Shown here: positions 10,110 to 21,300 of the stretch, piece by piece
Layout of the letters: each line of letters starts with the position of its first letter
Numbering within the stretch: the stretch's first letter is position 1
NCBI RefSeq assembly: GCF_902806685.2
Contig: NC_048545.1
Coordinates: 1,637,001-1,701,000 of the forward strand
Length of the DNA: 64,000 nt
Direction: 5' to 3'
DNA from: Maniola hyperantus
Taxonomy: Eukaryota > Arthropoda > Insecta > Lepidoptera > Nymphalidae
Translations under genes and position numbers: made by a program
Notes under the pieces: model-generated
Told to the model about the DNA's origin: nothing
What the model saw: the letters and a program-made list of their open reading frames with translations, nothing else
Database searches by the model: none

Positions 10110-13100
10110 AAAAAGAGCATCCTGATGACAAAGATGATCCAGATTGGCTGGTGCCTGCCATTCCCGAAGACACCCCCCATATACCCTACAAGGCAGTAAA
10201 ACGGCCCATGGAAGAGGTTCTTCAAAGATCCCTAGATTATTACGAGCTGATGGCTAAGAGGAGGACAGTCAGAAGTTTCAGCACGGAGCCTATACCTCAA
10301 GAAGTTCTAGATAATATCGTGAAAACTGCAGGTACCCAAAGAAAATCCCCCCACTGTTATAAACTTACAATAACACAATAACCACCACATTAATTGAGAC
10401 AAAGCATCTTCCATCACCATCATCAACCCATCGCTGACAGACTACTGAGCACGAGTCTTCTCTCAGAATGAGAATATAGGTAATTTCAACACAGTGGCTA
10501 AGTGGGAATCGGTAGACTTCAAACACTTTAGGAGAAGATTATGGAAACTCTTGAGCATGCAGGTTTCATAATTTTTTCTATCACCGTTAAAGCAAGTGAT
10601 ATTTCATTGCCTAAAATGCTAAAAAGTTTTGAAAAGTTAAAGGCTCCTGCTCCCCCCGGACTTGCCGAATAGCAGAAGAACTAATAGTAACTAGGCTATC
10701 AGCACTGCAGTTCCCTAAAAATCTGCAGTTAGGTAAAAAAATAGAGTTACGGACCTACTGCAATGACTTTGATAAAAATCGTTTCAGTTAACCCCAAGAC
10801 ATACTTAGACATAATATGAATTTCACACGGACAAAGTAGTCAACTTAACATCTGTAGTATAAGATGTTAACGAAACTCATAAAAACCATGTCAATAATCA
10901 TACATTGATATTTTATTTATATCAGTCGTGATTTTTTCAAATTACTCGTGAAAAACAGACAGAGTTCTTGGTCTCTTACGTCATGCCATTCTCCGTTTGA
11001 CACAATTTTCTCCTCATCAATTGTCTCTCTCACCATTATATTCTGAGGGTACAGACCTTCACTGATCCTTTTGACAAATCCTGTGCCTATTTCGACACTT
11101 TCCACCACATGGCATTTATTACCATTAATACTAATACAGTCACTAAATCCAAAAACTCTAGGACTGTCGATTGATAAGACTAGAAAATTGCCTTTAGTAG
11201 ATTTTTTTGCTAGGTAACTCAAAGAGTTGATCCATCTACTGTCATTGTAGAAACAGAAATGTTCTGATAGAGACTTCATAGTATCCCAAAGGGCTCTGTT
11301 AAAAACAACTGCCGAATCAGAAGGTCCCCACGGCTTTAAAGTAACTCTTGCATGTTGTTGATTATAATGTGATTTGTTACTACTGTTCCCGCCTAAAGAT
11401 ATCATGTCACAATTTGGATAGCTCGTTGAAACAAATCGCTCCAAAACTTTTTCAATAAAGATAAAATCTTGAGTTACGTATTGATCTTCTTCAAGAAACA
11501 GAACTGGTCCATTGTAATCTTCAATATAACTTATCTCATCAAATATAAAGTCAGCTGTCCACCACCAGTGATGTTTTGCTTGCATTAGCAACGAATTCCT
11601 ATTCCCATTCCTGCAGTATATAAGATCATCGCAGATTTTGTGATCATCCCCCGGGAATATCAATTGATGCAATTGCACACTGTAGGGGTAAAATATTTGC
11701 ATCACTTTCGCGAATGATATATTTTTAACGAGTAGATTAATATCATTGTCGCAAAAACTATGCGAAAATATAAGAATAGTCTTAGATATCCCTGTTGCCT
11801 TTTTCAAAGACTCTATGAGTTGTTCCAAGTAATATGTTTTATCGTGTACCTGTATTACTATTATGAGAGTTATTTCGCTGCCTAATTGTAAGTTCTGGAC
11901 CTTCTGCTTCTTATTTATTCTCGTAATTTGTTTCTTCAAGCTTAGGATCTGTCTTATGCTGTCTCTACTAATGCTCTCCTTTGAATAAGCCACAAGATTT
12001 TCAGTCTCACTGGGTTCACCACTCTCTGTTGGAATAAAAAGTGTCGGCTCCGAATATATTGTAGAAAAATTCAAGTAAATGTATATCAATATCACAATAG
12101 CTATAAAAGAATATAAAAAATATTTTTTTAACGTATATTTTGTAAAATTCCCCATTGCAAAATATATATAAGTTCAATACTAGTGCAAGTAAAATGCAAA
12201 CAAAATATTTATAGGAATCTCATAGAGAGTGCATAGAAATGATAGAAATAGTGGTGTGAAAAATGATGTCAAAATCACAGTAAGTTCAAAATAGTAGAAC
12301 CTTCTTGTCATAGATTCTTGTTTGCTTCTATTTCTTGCTTTTATAAGAAGAGCATTTAATTATTTATCCAGAGAATTTACTTAATTACGTTTACAAAAAT
12401 TCATAATTTAAAAACTGAATTTACTATCACTGTGCGCTCTGTTACAGTTTACAAAACTCTTCCTAAACTAAACTGTTTAATAAACATTTCAACCGGTTTC
12501 CACTAAATCTACTTGTCAAAATTTTTGTAGTTAGAAATCATGGCTTAACACTGTTTAACCAAAATCGGTCGAGTAGAACCAAGAAACACGCGAGCGATTC
12601 CAAGGAAAACCTTGTGTTATTATTTAAATCAAACTTTTTTACGGTCTTTTGTTTCAAAGTAAACATTAAATTATTCAAATAATAATATTTTCATATTGAA
12701 AACCTCACAACTGTTAGCAATTCCGTGTTAAATAAAAAAAATACTATTTGGTTTACAACAATACATTTATTATACTCAGTTTAACTTAAACTCAGTCCGT
12801 CACTGAGTTTAAGTTAAACTGAGTATAACGAGTCGACTGAACATTAATTATTATTGCAAAATATAATATACCTAATAGGTATGTAACCAACCATCAGTTC
12901 GCGACAGATCGAAATGGCAATCGGGGTCGCCCCGCACACCCACACCGGTGCAGAATAGCGCGGGGGGACCCGCCTCATAGCTCGATTGCCATCTCGACCT
13001 GTCGCGTACTATGATTACATACAATACTAACCAATCTCTCTCAATCTTCTAATGAGTTAGAGATCCAATAAATACGAACGGCTCCTTTTTACCCTTGCGA

Positions 13101-14600
13101 AATCCCTTGAGAAATGAAATGAAAAAAAATCATAGTTTTTTTCAGATATGCTTTTTTTCTTTCTTTCTGGGTTTCTATTAGACGTAGCCGTCCGTTGTAT
13201 GTAACTAATGATTACCTAACCTTGGGATCTAACAATGCTTACAGCGCTATCTAAATATATAAAAGGAAAGGGTGACTGACTGACTGACTAACCTATCAAC
13301 GCATAGCTCAAACTACTGGACGGATCAGGCTGAAATTTGGCATGCAGATAGCTATTATGACGTAGGCATCCGCTAAGACAGAGTTTTTGAAAATTCAACC
13401 CCTAAGGGGGTAAAATAGGAGATTGAAATTTGTGTAGTCCACGCGGATGAAGTCACAGGAATAAGCTAGTATTTTTATAAATTCCAGGTACCGCTCCATC
13501 CGGAGCACATACAGAACCCTGGACATTCGTAGTCGTCCAAGACTCCAACGTAAAGGAAGCCATACGAAGCATTGTAGAAGAAGAGGAAGAACTGAATTAC
13601 AAACGGAGAATGTCCAGGCAATGGGTGACAGACCTGAAGCCGTTTGCTACTACGTATCAGAAGCCCTACCTTTCTGATGCACCAGCTCTGATACTGGTGT
13701 TCCGGCAGACGAACTCTTGGAGAGAAGATGGCAAGAAGAGGATGCATTATTATAATGAGATTAGCGTTGCGATTGCTGCTGGGTTTCTTCTGGCTGCTAT
13801 ACAGGTAACAATAATCAGTACCCTCATTATAAATTCGAAAGTGTGTTTGTTTGTTGGTTTGTCCTTCAGTCGCGTCGAAACCGAGCGTGATCGACGTGAT
13901 TTTTTGCATGTGTATAATTTAAGACCTGAGGACCTAACATGCGCCCCACGTGATAATTTTGTCTACGCATTTTCTCGTGTTAATTCATAGAGATAAGATG
14001 ACATGAGTAGACAAAATTTTCTCGTGGGGCGCATGCACCGAGTAGATTGTCTGTGGGCGCATGTTAGGCGTGCTGGAGAGTGACATAGGCTACTTTTTAT
14101 CCCGGAAAAATCAAAGAGTTCCCACGGGATTTTTGAAAACCTAAATCCACGCGTACGAAGTCGCGGGCATCAGCTAGTTACTCATAATCACCAATCACCA
14201 TTATCAATCGATACACATCCACTGCTGGACAAAAGTCTCTTGTCAGACACACCATGTTCTTGCGCCGCCTGGATCCAGCGGCTCCCTGCGACTCGTCTGA
14301 TGTCGTCCGTCCACCTAGTGGGGGGTCTTCCAACACTGCGTCTTCTGGTGCGAGGTCGCCATTCCAACATCCAATATAATAGTAATCTTTAACTTGAACA
14401 CTTACATTTGGTTCCAGTACTGCGGTCTGGTGGCTCTAACTTCCACCCCCTTGAACTGCAACGCTCGTCTCCGGGACCTCCTGTGCAGACCCCTCAACGA
14501 GCGTCTGGAGCTGCTGCTGCCAGTGGGCCGACCCCACGAGGACGTGACGGTGCCAGATATAAGCAGAAAGCCCCTCGAGCAGATCATGATAAACGCCTGA
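10110..14600 (+). CDS. IYD: Iodotyrosine deiodinase (nitroreductase fold), last three coding exons
   Basis: Exons are 10110-10331, 13488-13804 and 14418-14600 (TGA). They are joined by GT/AG introns of phases 1 and 0, and the joined frame is uninterrupted. IYD is an FMN enzyme that removes iodide from mono- and diiodotyrosine. The FMN phosphate-binding R-R-T-V-R-S motif, the P-S-G-A-H-T-E-P-W segment and the T-P-L-N-C-N-A-R-L segment are present. The active-site lid keeps the substrate-binding Glu, Tyr and Lys (Lys 21 residues after Tyr, as in mammals). The N-terminal membrane-anchor exon and start codon are not visible; they must lie upstream, possibly beyond the retrotransposon. The first intron holds an antisense gene. 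A Helitron-like element ends 17 bases before the second exon and another starts 10 bases after it. Confidence 0.9.
10395..10603 (-). mobile_element. SINE family G fragment in IYD intron
   Basis: Reverse-oriented body of the tRNA-derived SINE (GAGCACGAGTCTTCTCTCAG..., ending ACCGTTAAAGCAAGTGAT). The head is absent. Confidence 0.65.
10914..10919 (-). terminator. Poly(A) signal overlapping the stop of the MGAT2-like gene
   Basis: On the minus strand the stop TAA is followed by ATAAAA, giving AATAAA that shares a base with the stop codon. This implies a very short 3' UTR unless a distal site is used. Confidence 0.55.
10917..12155 (-). CDS. Mgat2-like: Intronless MGAT2 (GnT-II)-family glycosyltransferase with altered active site
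   Basis: A 412-residue frame with no intron lies antisense within IYD's first visible intron. It has a short N-terminal cytosolic tail, a transmembrane anchor at about residues 11-30, a stem, and a luminal domain from about 95: the type II layout of Golgi GlcNAc-transferases. Family marks are K-H-H-W-W-W (194-199), the metal-site E-E-D (222-224) and the C-terminal W-H-D-V-R-D-Q-E-L-C. MGAT2 adds GlcNAc to the alpha-1,6 arm of N-glycans. In family members a W-D-W follows the F-C-x-Y stretch; here it is W-I-N (308-310). The His in P-R-I-F-H is Gly336 here. From memory of the human structure these correspond to the catalytic base (Asp347) and a metal ligand (His374). It is probably a retrocopy or fast-diverging paralogue, perhaps a pseudoenzyme. 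AATAAA overlaps the TAA stop. Confidence 0.85.
   Translation of the reverse strand: MGNFTKYTLKKYFLYSFIAIVILIYIYLNFSTIYSEPTLFIPTESGEPSETENLVAYSKESISRDSIRQILSLKKQITRINKKQKVQNLQLGSEITLIIVIQVHDKTYYLEQLIESLKKATGISKTILIFSHSFCDNDINLLVKNISFAKVMQIFYPYSVQLHQLIFPGDDHKICDDLIYCRNGNRNSLLMQAKHHWWWTADFIFDEISYIEDYNGPVLFLEEDQYVTQDFIFIEKVLERFVSTSYPNCDMISLGGNSSNKSHYNQQHARVTLKPWGPSDSAVVFNRALWDTMKSLSEHFCFYNDSRWINSLSYLAKKSTKGNFLVLSIDSPRVFGFSDCISINGNKCHVVESVEIGTGFVKRISEGLYPQNIMVRETIDEEKIVSNGEWHDVRDQELCLFFTSNLKKSRLI
12770..12828. repeat. Perfect 27-bp hairpin with 5-nt loop
   Basis: Arms 12770-12796 and 12802-12828 are exact reverse complements around CCGTC. It lies about 600 bases upstream of the MGAT2-like gene start. 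The rest of 12160-12895 is AT-rich with no gene visible. Confidence 0.85.
12896..13010. mobile_element. Foldback MITE (family H), copy 2
   Basis: The ends read AGTTCGCGACA and TGTCGCGTACT-like, with a GC-rich centre. Same family as 8137-8298. Confidence 0.7.
13250..13469 (+). mobile_element. Lep1-like Helitron (family A), intact ends, next to a splice acceptor
   Basis: It starts TCTAAATATATAAAAGG, carries (GACT)n, has the TCCACGCGGA hairpin segment and ends AGCTAG. It is flanked by A on the left and T on the right, the insertion rule of Helitrons. The IYD exon acceptor AG is at 13486-13487, so only 16 native bases separate element and acceptor dinucleotide. Confidence 0.8.
13815..14176 (+). 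mobile_element. Helitron-like (family B) copy split by an internal foldback
   Basis: The left end (TCAGTACCCTCATTATAAAT) starts 10 bases after the IYD donor at 13805 and the right end is CTAG. The middle, 13933-14068, is an inverted repeat (CCTAACATGCGCCC against GGGCGCATGTTAGG, inner arms CCCACG...TTTTGTCTAC) not seen in the sister copy at 26359-26607. Confidence 0.7.
14188..14375 (-). pseudogene. RTE-type LINE fragment, C-terminus of the RT protein
   Basis: A 60-codon minus frame carries the hallmark L-E-W-R-P-R-T and V-G-R-P-P-T-R-W-T-D-D-I motifs of the lepidopteran RTE reverse transcriptase C-terminus. It is 5' truncated. Confidence 0.75.
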
Positions 14601-14933
14601 ATTTGCCACATATCGCTTTTCTGATATGTTGCTCAATATTTTATACAAGGCTTAATTCACTATAATGCGCCAAAACGGACAAATCTGTATGGTACAACGC
14701 ACTTGTCTGTGGGCACAACGTCAACGTGCAGTTCCGCACGCCCTCCCACTACTAAAGAAGCAAGAAAATAGGCAGTGATCATCACTGAATGAAAGCCATC
14801 AAGCTCATTTGATATTTATTTTAATAATCCATAAAAGGTTTCCTACGAAAAATTATTTTCATATCGCTCTTTGAAACAACAATGTCAAATAAGTTTGCTG
14901 GGTTTCATTTATTTATTTTTCATTTATTAGCGA
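14601..14933 (+). other. IYD 3' flank
   Basis: An AT-rich stretch after the IYD stop, presumably 3' UTR then spacer. I see no canonical AATAAA close to the stop and no further coding sequence. Confidence 0.5.
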
Positions 14934-15826
14934 CTAGCTTACGCTCGCGACTTCGTCCGCGTGGACTACACAAATTTCAAACCCCTATTTCACCCCCTTA
15001 AGGATTGAATTTTCAAAAATCCTTTCTTAGCTGATGCCTACGTCATAATTGCTATCTGCATGCCAAATTTCAGCCTGACCCGTCCAGTAGTTTGAGCTGT
15101 GCGTTGATAGATCAGTCAGTCAGTCAGTCGGCTTTTCCTCTTATATATTTAAAAATAGCTTATGCTCGCGATTTCGTCCGCGTGGACTATACAAATTTCA
15201 AACCCCTATGTCACCCCCTTAGGGGTTGAATTTTCAAAAATCCTTTCTTAGCGGATGCCTACGTCATAATAGCTATCTGCATGCCAAATTTCAGCCCGAT
15301 CCGTCCTGTAGTTTGAGCTGTGCGTTGATAGATCAGTCAGTCAGTCGGCTTTTCCTCTTATATATTTAAACTAGCTTATGCTCGCGACTTCGTCCGCGTG
15401 GACCACAAAATTTCAAACCCCTATTTCACCCCCTTAGGAGTAGAATTTTCAAAAATCCTTTCTTAGCGGATGCCTACGTCATAATAGCTATCTGCATGCC
15501 AAATTTCAGCCCGATCCGTCCAGTAGTTTGAGCTGTGCGTTGATAGATCAGTCAGTCAGTCAGTCAGTCAGTCAGTCACCTTTTCCTTTTATATATATAG
15601 AAATAGCTTATGCTCGCGATTTCGTCCGCGTGGACTATACAAATTTCAAACCCCTACTTAATCCTCTTAGGGGTTGAATTTTCAAAAATCCTGTCTTAGC
15701 GGATGTCTACGTCATCATCATTATCTGCATGCCAAATTTCAGCCCGATCCGTCCAGTAGTTTAAGCTGTGCGTTGATAGATCAGTCAGTCAGTCAGTCAG
15801 TCGGCTTTTCCTCTTGTATATTTAAA
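14934..15826 (-). mobile_element. Head-to-tail array of four Lep1-like Helitron copies
   Basis: Four family-A copies follow each other in the same orientation, starting near 14934, 15156, 15371 and 15604. Each is about 215-230 bp with its own (CAGT)n tract and TATATAAAAGG-type end (reverse strand). Two junctions keep CTAG. The copies differ from one another by a few per cent. Confidence 0.8.
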
Positions 15827-15929
15827 TGACCACTAGAGTTAGCGCATTACCTGGACGGATGGCTTGCGGTATCTAGCTACACCAAAACCATGGAGTAGTG
15901 TAGATCATATAATCCAAGATGCTGACAAA

Positions 15930-16035
15930 GTTTGTATTGGCATCTTCACAAACTTCGAGACATGATGGAGAAATCTCAGGCATGGATATTTCTTCACAAT
16001 GTTTTCGATTAAAGCAAATGGTACTTTTGCTTTGC
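15930..16035 (-). mobile_element. SINE family G remnant
   Basis: A weak match to the reverse-oriented SINE body (CTTCGAGACATGATGGAGAA, then ...AAAGCAAATG). Degenerate. Confidence 0.4.
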
Positions 16036-16351
16036 TTCTTTTAGCTTTACTGATTAATTGCTCATTAGTATTTTAAGATTATTATTAAATGATTTTTATT
16101 AAATACTCAAGTTTTAGTTGTTTTTCTAAAATACCCTCAATATCAAACCTAAAGAAAAATACTTGACAAGTGACGGAAATACAGGCAGATATTTCACTCG
16201 TCGTATGTTGTAGACATTGGGAATGTCTGCTACAGGCACAACGCATAACTGAGGAGGTTTCTGCGTACTGGAGCGCTGCGGGAGGGTGTGATGACGTGAC
16301 GCGAGAGCTCAGTGATTCGTCAACTTGTGACAACTGTCACCCTCCCGTGCC

Positions 16352-16495
16352 CAGTGGCGTGCACAGGGTTTGAAGCCAGGGTAGGCACTAGTTAAGTAGG
16401 AGCCTGTTCACTGGCAGGTTATAATGAAAAATATGCATTGAGCTAAAAACTGGGGTAAGCAGTGCATTTATGCCTCTATGACCTGCACGCCACTG
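16352..16495 (+). mobile_element. hAT-like MITE (family F)
   Basis: The ends are perfect 12-bp inverted repeats CAGTGGCGTGCA and TGCACGCCACTG. Relatives are at 16804-16935 (5' truncated) and 28631-28773. The last is flanked by CTGATAAC and CTGATAAG, a near-perfect 8-bp target duplication as expected for hAT elements. Confidence 0.7.
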
Positions 16496-16571
16496 ATGCC
16501 GCTCCACTGCAATGCAGGAGCTTACTCAGTTATACGTTATAGTCATATTTATTAGCAATTAAAATAAATTT

Positions 16572-17305
16572 AAAAACCGGCCAAGTGCGAGTCAGACTCG
16601 CGTACAAAGGGTTCCGTACTACAGTCGTATTTTTTCGATATTTTGCACGATAATTCAAAAACTATGATGGGTAAAAATAAATAAAAATCTGTTTTAGAAT
16701 TTACAGGTAAAGCCCTTTCATATGATACCCCACTTGGTATAGTAATACTTTGAAAGTTGAAAATACTAATTAGTATTTGTTCATGAACACATTTTTTTTG
16801 TCACAGGATTTCAAGCCAGGGTATGCATTTAGGTATGAACTTGTTTTACGGCAGTTTATAATGAAAAAGTAAGCATTGATTTCTTACAATGAGGGTAAGC
16901 AGTGCGTTTATGCTTCTATGAGCTGCACGCCACTGCTGATGGGGCTATAGGACCTACGTACCTAGCAAATTTCATGATTCTAGGTCAAGAGAAATTACCA
17001 TAGGGTACTTCCCTTAGGGTCATGTCAAGAAAATCTATAGAGATTTTCTTGACAGACAACAAAGTGAACTTAAAAACTTCAAAAAGTAGGCTATTAAAAA
17101 AATTGATCGAATGACACGATTTAAAATACTAGATATCGATGATACTTAGTACTAATCTACGAATTTCGCCAGACACGATCGAAATTTGAAGGTCAAAAAA
17201 GGCTAGCGCCATTGATGTACCAACCTCAATGGCTACCACACGTTCTTTCGCTTCAAGTAGGGTGTTTTATCCGATTGAAAAAACGGAACCCTTAGGTATA
17301 GGATA
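16572..17305 (+). mobile_element. Lepidopteran interspersed repeat (family E) with nested MITE
   Basis: It begins CCGGCCAAGTGCGAGTC and ends in an AAACGGAACCCTT segment. The same unit recurs at 20588-20749, 32118-32577, 33436-33840, 34064-34262, 36113-36402, 39088-39518 and 51974-52066. A family-F MITE remnant sits at 16804-16935. I cannot assign a transposon class. Confidence 0.65.
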
Positions 17306-17880
17306 ACTTGTCTGTCTGCCAAATTTTTGAAAAGGGGGTCATTTTTGTATGTGGGGGGGAGGGGAGAGGCAAATTAGAAAATTAATTCGTAACCCTGTCC
17401 ACACGAGTTCAACTCGCATTTGTCCGGTTTGTTTGAACAAAAAAAAATTGAAATGTTCTTAAATTTTTTTTAATGTTATAACCACATTAACTCGCTCGCT
17501 TTTGTAAGACGACTAACTGAGGAAGACCGTGTATATTACTTATTAGTGCTTAGCGTAATGACAACATCTTACAAAAAATTCAACATTGGCTGAATTTCGC
17601 TGAATTTACGACTAAAAAAATCTTCAAGTTTACACAAGGTGACACACTTTTAATTTCATTAACATTAAAAATTCATTTGCCTTCTTTTAACCATGTAAAA
17701 GGTAGTAGCATAAAGCGTTCATTTATTCCCATTAAAAATATGGGTTAATGGGATCCCAGCCCCAAACGTTAAGAAAGTACCTACATATTATTAATGCGTG
17801 TGCTAAACACTGCATTTAAGACGTCTTTTGGTCATATAAATACGGGTTGTAATACCTTAGCAAAGAAGAAAAGATTCAAG
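17306..17880. other. Intergenic, nothing recognised
   Basis: AT-rich sequence between the repeat block and the presumed 5' UTR of the large gene. No exon or repeat that I can name. Confidence 0.5.
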
Positions 17881-18392
17881 TTAAAAATACTTCGTGAATA
17901 CTCGTAAGTATTCGTGGCAGTCCGCGTCCGCCCGCCTTGCACGATGCGCCCGCGCACTGGGCGGAAAATGAAAATAGCCGATACTTGAGTTGATTTAAGT
18001 ATTTTAACCATAAATAATATTTAACTTTGCCAGTCAATTCGTTTTAAAATTATCAAGTGGAATGAGAGAGTTCATATTCTATTCGTCGTAAACTCAAATA
18101 TTGAAGTGTACCGGTCCAAAACAGTGTTACAGTGAAATGCGTTAGTTATTTGTGTAATGTGTAATGCTAGAATGTGAACGTGTCTAGGAATAAATCGATG
18201 TCTACCGATATCAAGTGAATTTCATACGATACCTCTTGGATATACGCCATGCTAAAATATTTAGTGTAAAATTTGCGAGCTGTTTGCGTATTTTAAAGTG
18301 CATTCCTATAAAATTCTTTCAATCGCCGAGCGAGAGTATACACGTGCGTTTATTTTCATCTAAATATAGTTCCGGCATCTGCAATATTTGCG
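17881..18392 (+). promoter_or_regulatory. Presumed promoter and 5' UTR of the large gene
   Basis: Sequence immediately upstream of the start ATG. It includes a short GC-rich island at about 17915-17960, unusual in this AT-rich neighbourhood, and short upstream ATGs. The ATG context is TTTGCGATGA. The transcription start cannot be placed. Confidence 0.4.
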
Positions 18393-21300
18393 ATGACATC
18401 TCAAAAAGAATGCAAGGATGTTACTGAGGTGAAAGAACTAGAAGATGAGAAGATGAATAAACCAGCACGAAAAGAACAAAAAGAAGTTACCGAGCTTCCT
18501 CCGAGTGGCACGTCTCTACATAAGAGGCGAAGAGGAGAACCACCGGCGTCCTTATCAGTAAAATCTCCCCCAACACCATCAGATGCAGAAGGCTCATCTC
18601 CATGCACAGCTGGTCTAAGCCCAGAAGAATCTTGGGGTATAGATGGAGACACCACCGATCCAGAAGCATTATGCGAGAATATGATTCAAAGATTAAAAGG
18701 CCGCGACGATGCAGTTTCAAAACGTGGTACAGAACTAGCATCAAGAACAAAAGATACCTTAGAATCCTTAGACCAGTTAGAGAAGCTCTTGGAGCTTTTA
18801 GACCAATTTGTTACACTGAAAGAGAATAATGACAGAATTTTACGAAGGTTAAAGGATGTGAATCATTTGAAGCGTCTCCATAACGCGTATAAGAAGATCA
18901 ATAAAGAAAATGAAAAGTTGAAAGATGAAACAAAAGAATTGGAGCATATTAATGAGGCATTGGATGCAGAGTTGGAATGTGAGTACGGGCAAGCTGTTTT
19001 TGATTCTATGATGTCAGGAGGAAGGAGTATGAAGAGAGCGGGTTCCAGATGGAAGAGTCATTCCAGGTTTGGAGGATCCTTGTTGAGGAAACAGAGGTCC
19101 AGATCGGCTGGTGGAGATGACAGTGATACGTCGCCAGGGACACTCTTGAGAAGGAGATCTGATGGAGTGTTCTGCAAAGAGGTTGAAAAGTCAAAAGTTT
19201 CCAATTGGACTCGAGTCAAAGCAGCTTTCAAGTAAGTGTTCTTATAATAAGCTGGCTTAAATGCCCTCAGCTTGGTAGGCGTATTGTATTTAAAACCCAA
19301 TCGTACCGCCATAATATTGTGACTATCTATAAGCTTTAAAAGGGTTATTAATTTTTCAAAATTTTCCGTTTAACTTCGTAGATTATTTTTTCAACATACA
19401 ATCAAACGTACGTTGACTATGGTTTAGAAGATTTACGAGTATATGTGGTATTATATTGTGGTGATGGCGCATACTGCTTACTTGATGACTTGTTTTTCCT
19501 GCGTGTTTAGTAGGGAGAAGGCGGGTGACGCATACCACACGCTATAGTCCGTTTTCTTTAATTTTTCTGCTGGGAGACTTCGGCCGTGGCTACTTACCAC
19601 TCTAAAGGTATAGATTGATGCTTTTTGTTCCTTGTATAGACCTGCTCCTATCCAATATTAGTAAGTATTTTAATTGCAGATGGGAGAAAGCTCATTGGCC
19701 ATCCGCAACCATCGGTGGTGCAGCGGCAGTGGCCGCGGGGGCCATGGCTACAGTGGCCCTAGTGGGCTCCACGCCAAGCACGCCAGGCCCACTGAGCCAC
19801 GCCCCAGGGGCCTTGCCCAATCCTGAGCCTAGGGACTCCGCCAGCTTGACACCAGGCAGCGCCATCTCACTGTCCCCCAACTCATCTTGTGAGGAACTGC
19901 GGATGGAACCTGGTTAGTAATTTTGCTATCTAAATATATAAAAGGAAAAGGTAACTGACTGACTGACTGACAACGATCTATCAACACACAGCTCAAACTA
20001 CTGGACGGATCGGGCCGAAATTGAGCATGCAGATAGCTATTATGACGTAGGCATCCGCTAAGAAAGTAATTTTGAAAATTCAACCCCTAATAGGGTGAAA
20101 TAGGGGTTTGAAATTTGTTACCGGCCTACTACTGAACCGGGTCTCCTCTCAGAGTAAGAAGGGTTTAGGACATAGTCTGCCACGGTGGCCCAATGTGGAT
20201 TGACACCTACATACACAGGAAAAAAATGCACCGAATTGAGAACCTCCGCCTTTTTGGAAGTTTTTTTTTTAAACTTAGCGGTATCAGCTCCCTTTTTTGA
20301 GACTTATTTATTTCATCGTCTTAGGGGTAGATTTATGTCTTCCCAGCTATCACAAAAGGGGTTTGAATATTTTAGTATGGAGCCTGTCCTACCTAAATGT
20401 CCGCCATTTTGCATTTTACTGGTGGCTAGACTGTTGTACTGATGACTACACCAGTACAACTTGTTGCTTATATCTCGGAAATTTGACACTATAGAAGATT
20501 TTGTTTCATACAATACTTGTTTCTATTTATGCCAGCTATTGATTAATGTAGGTTTTATGCGTGGCCGCTATTTTGGAAAATGAGGACTGGGTACAAGTGC
20601 CAGTCAGGCTCGCGCACCGAGGTTCCGTACGTATTTTTTCGTCATTTTGCACGATAAATCGAAACCCTGTAGGTTTTTTTGACAGACAGACAACGAAGTG
20701 ATCCTATAAGGGTTCCTTTTTCCTTTTGAGGTACGGAACCCTAAAAAGTAAAATGGCGGGCTATAAGGTAGGTCAAAATCTTCGAAACCCTTTAAGCACG
20801 GGTTAAACAGATCTTAAACACGATTTTGGTGTTAAGACCGTGTAAAGGACATTATTTTATTTTTAGGTATATGCCGAAGAAGTGGTGTCCGCAGTGATGA
20901 CCACGAAACATGTTATCTCCAAGCACCAATGCAGGTGATTATCTTAAATATATAAAAGGAAAAGGTGACTGACTGACTGACTGACTGACCTATCAACGCA
21001 CAGCTCAAACTACTGGACGGATTAGGCTGAAATTTGGCATGCAGATAGGTATTATGACGTAAGCATCCGCTAAGGAAGGATTTTTAAAAATTCAACTCCT
21101 AAGGGGGTCAAATAGGGGTTAGAAATTTGTGTAGCCCATGCGGACGAAGTCGCGAGCATAAGCTAGTCTATATATATAAAAGGAAAAGGTGACTGACTGA
21201 CTGACCTATCAACGCACAGCTCAAACTACTGGACGGATTAGGCTGAAATTTGGCATGCAGATAGGTATTATGACGTAAGCATCCGCTAAGGAAGGATTTT

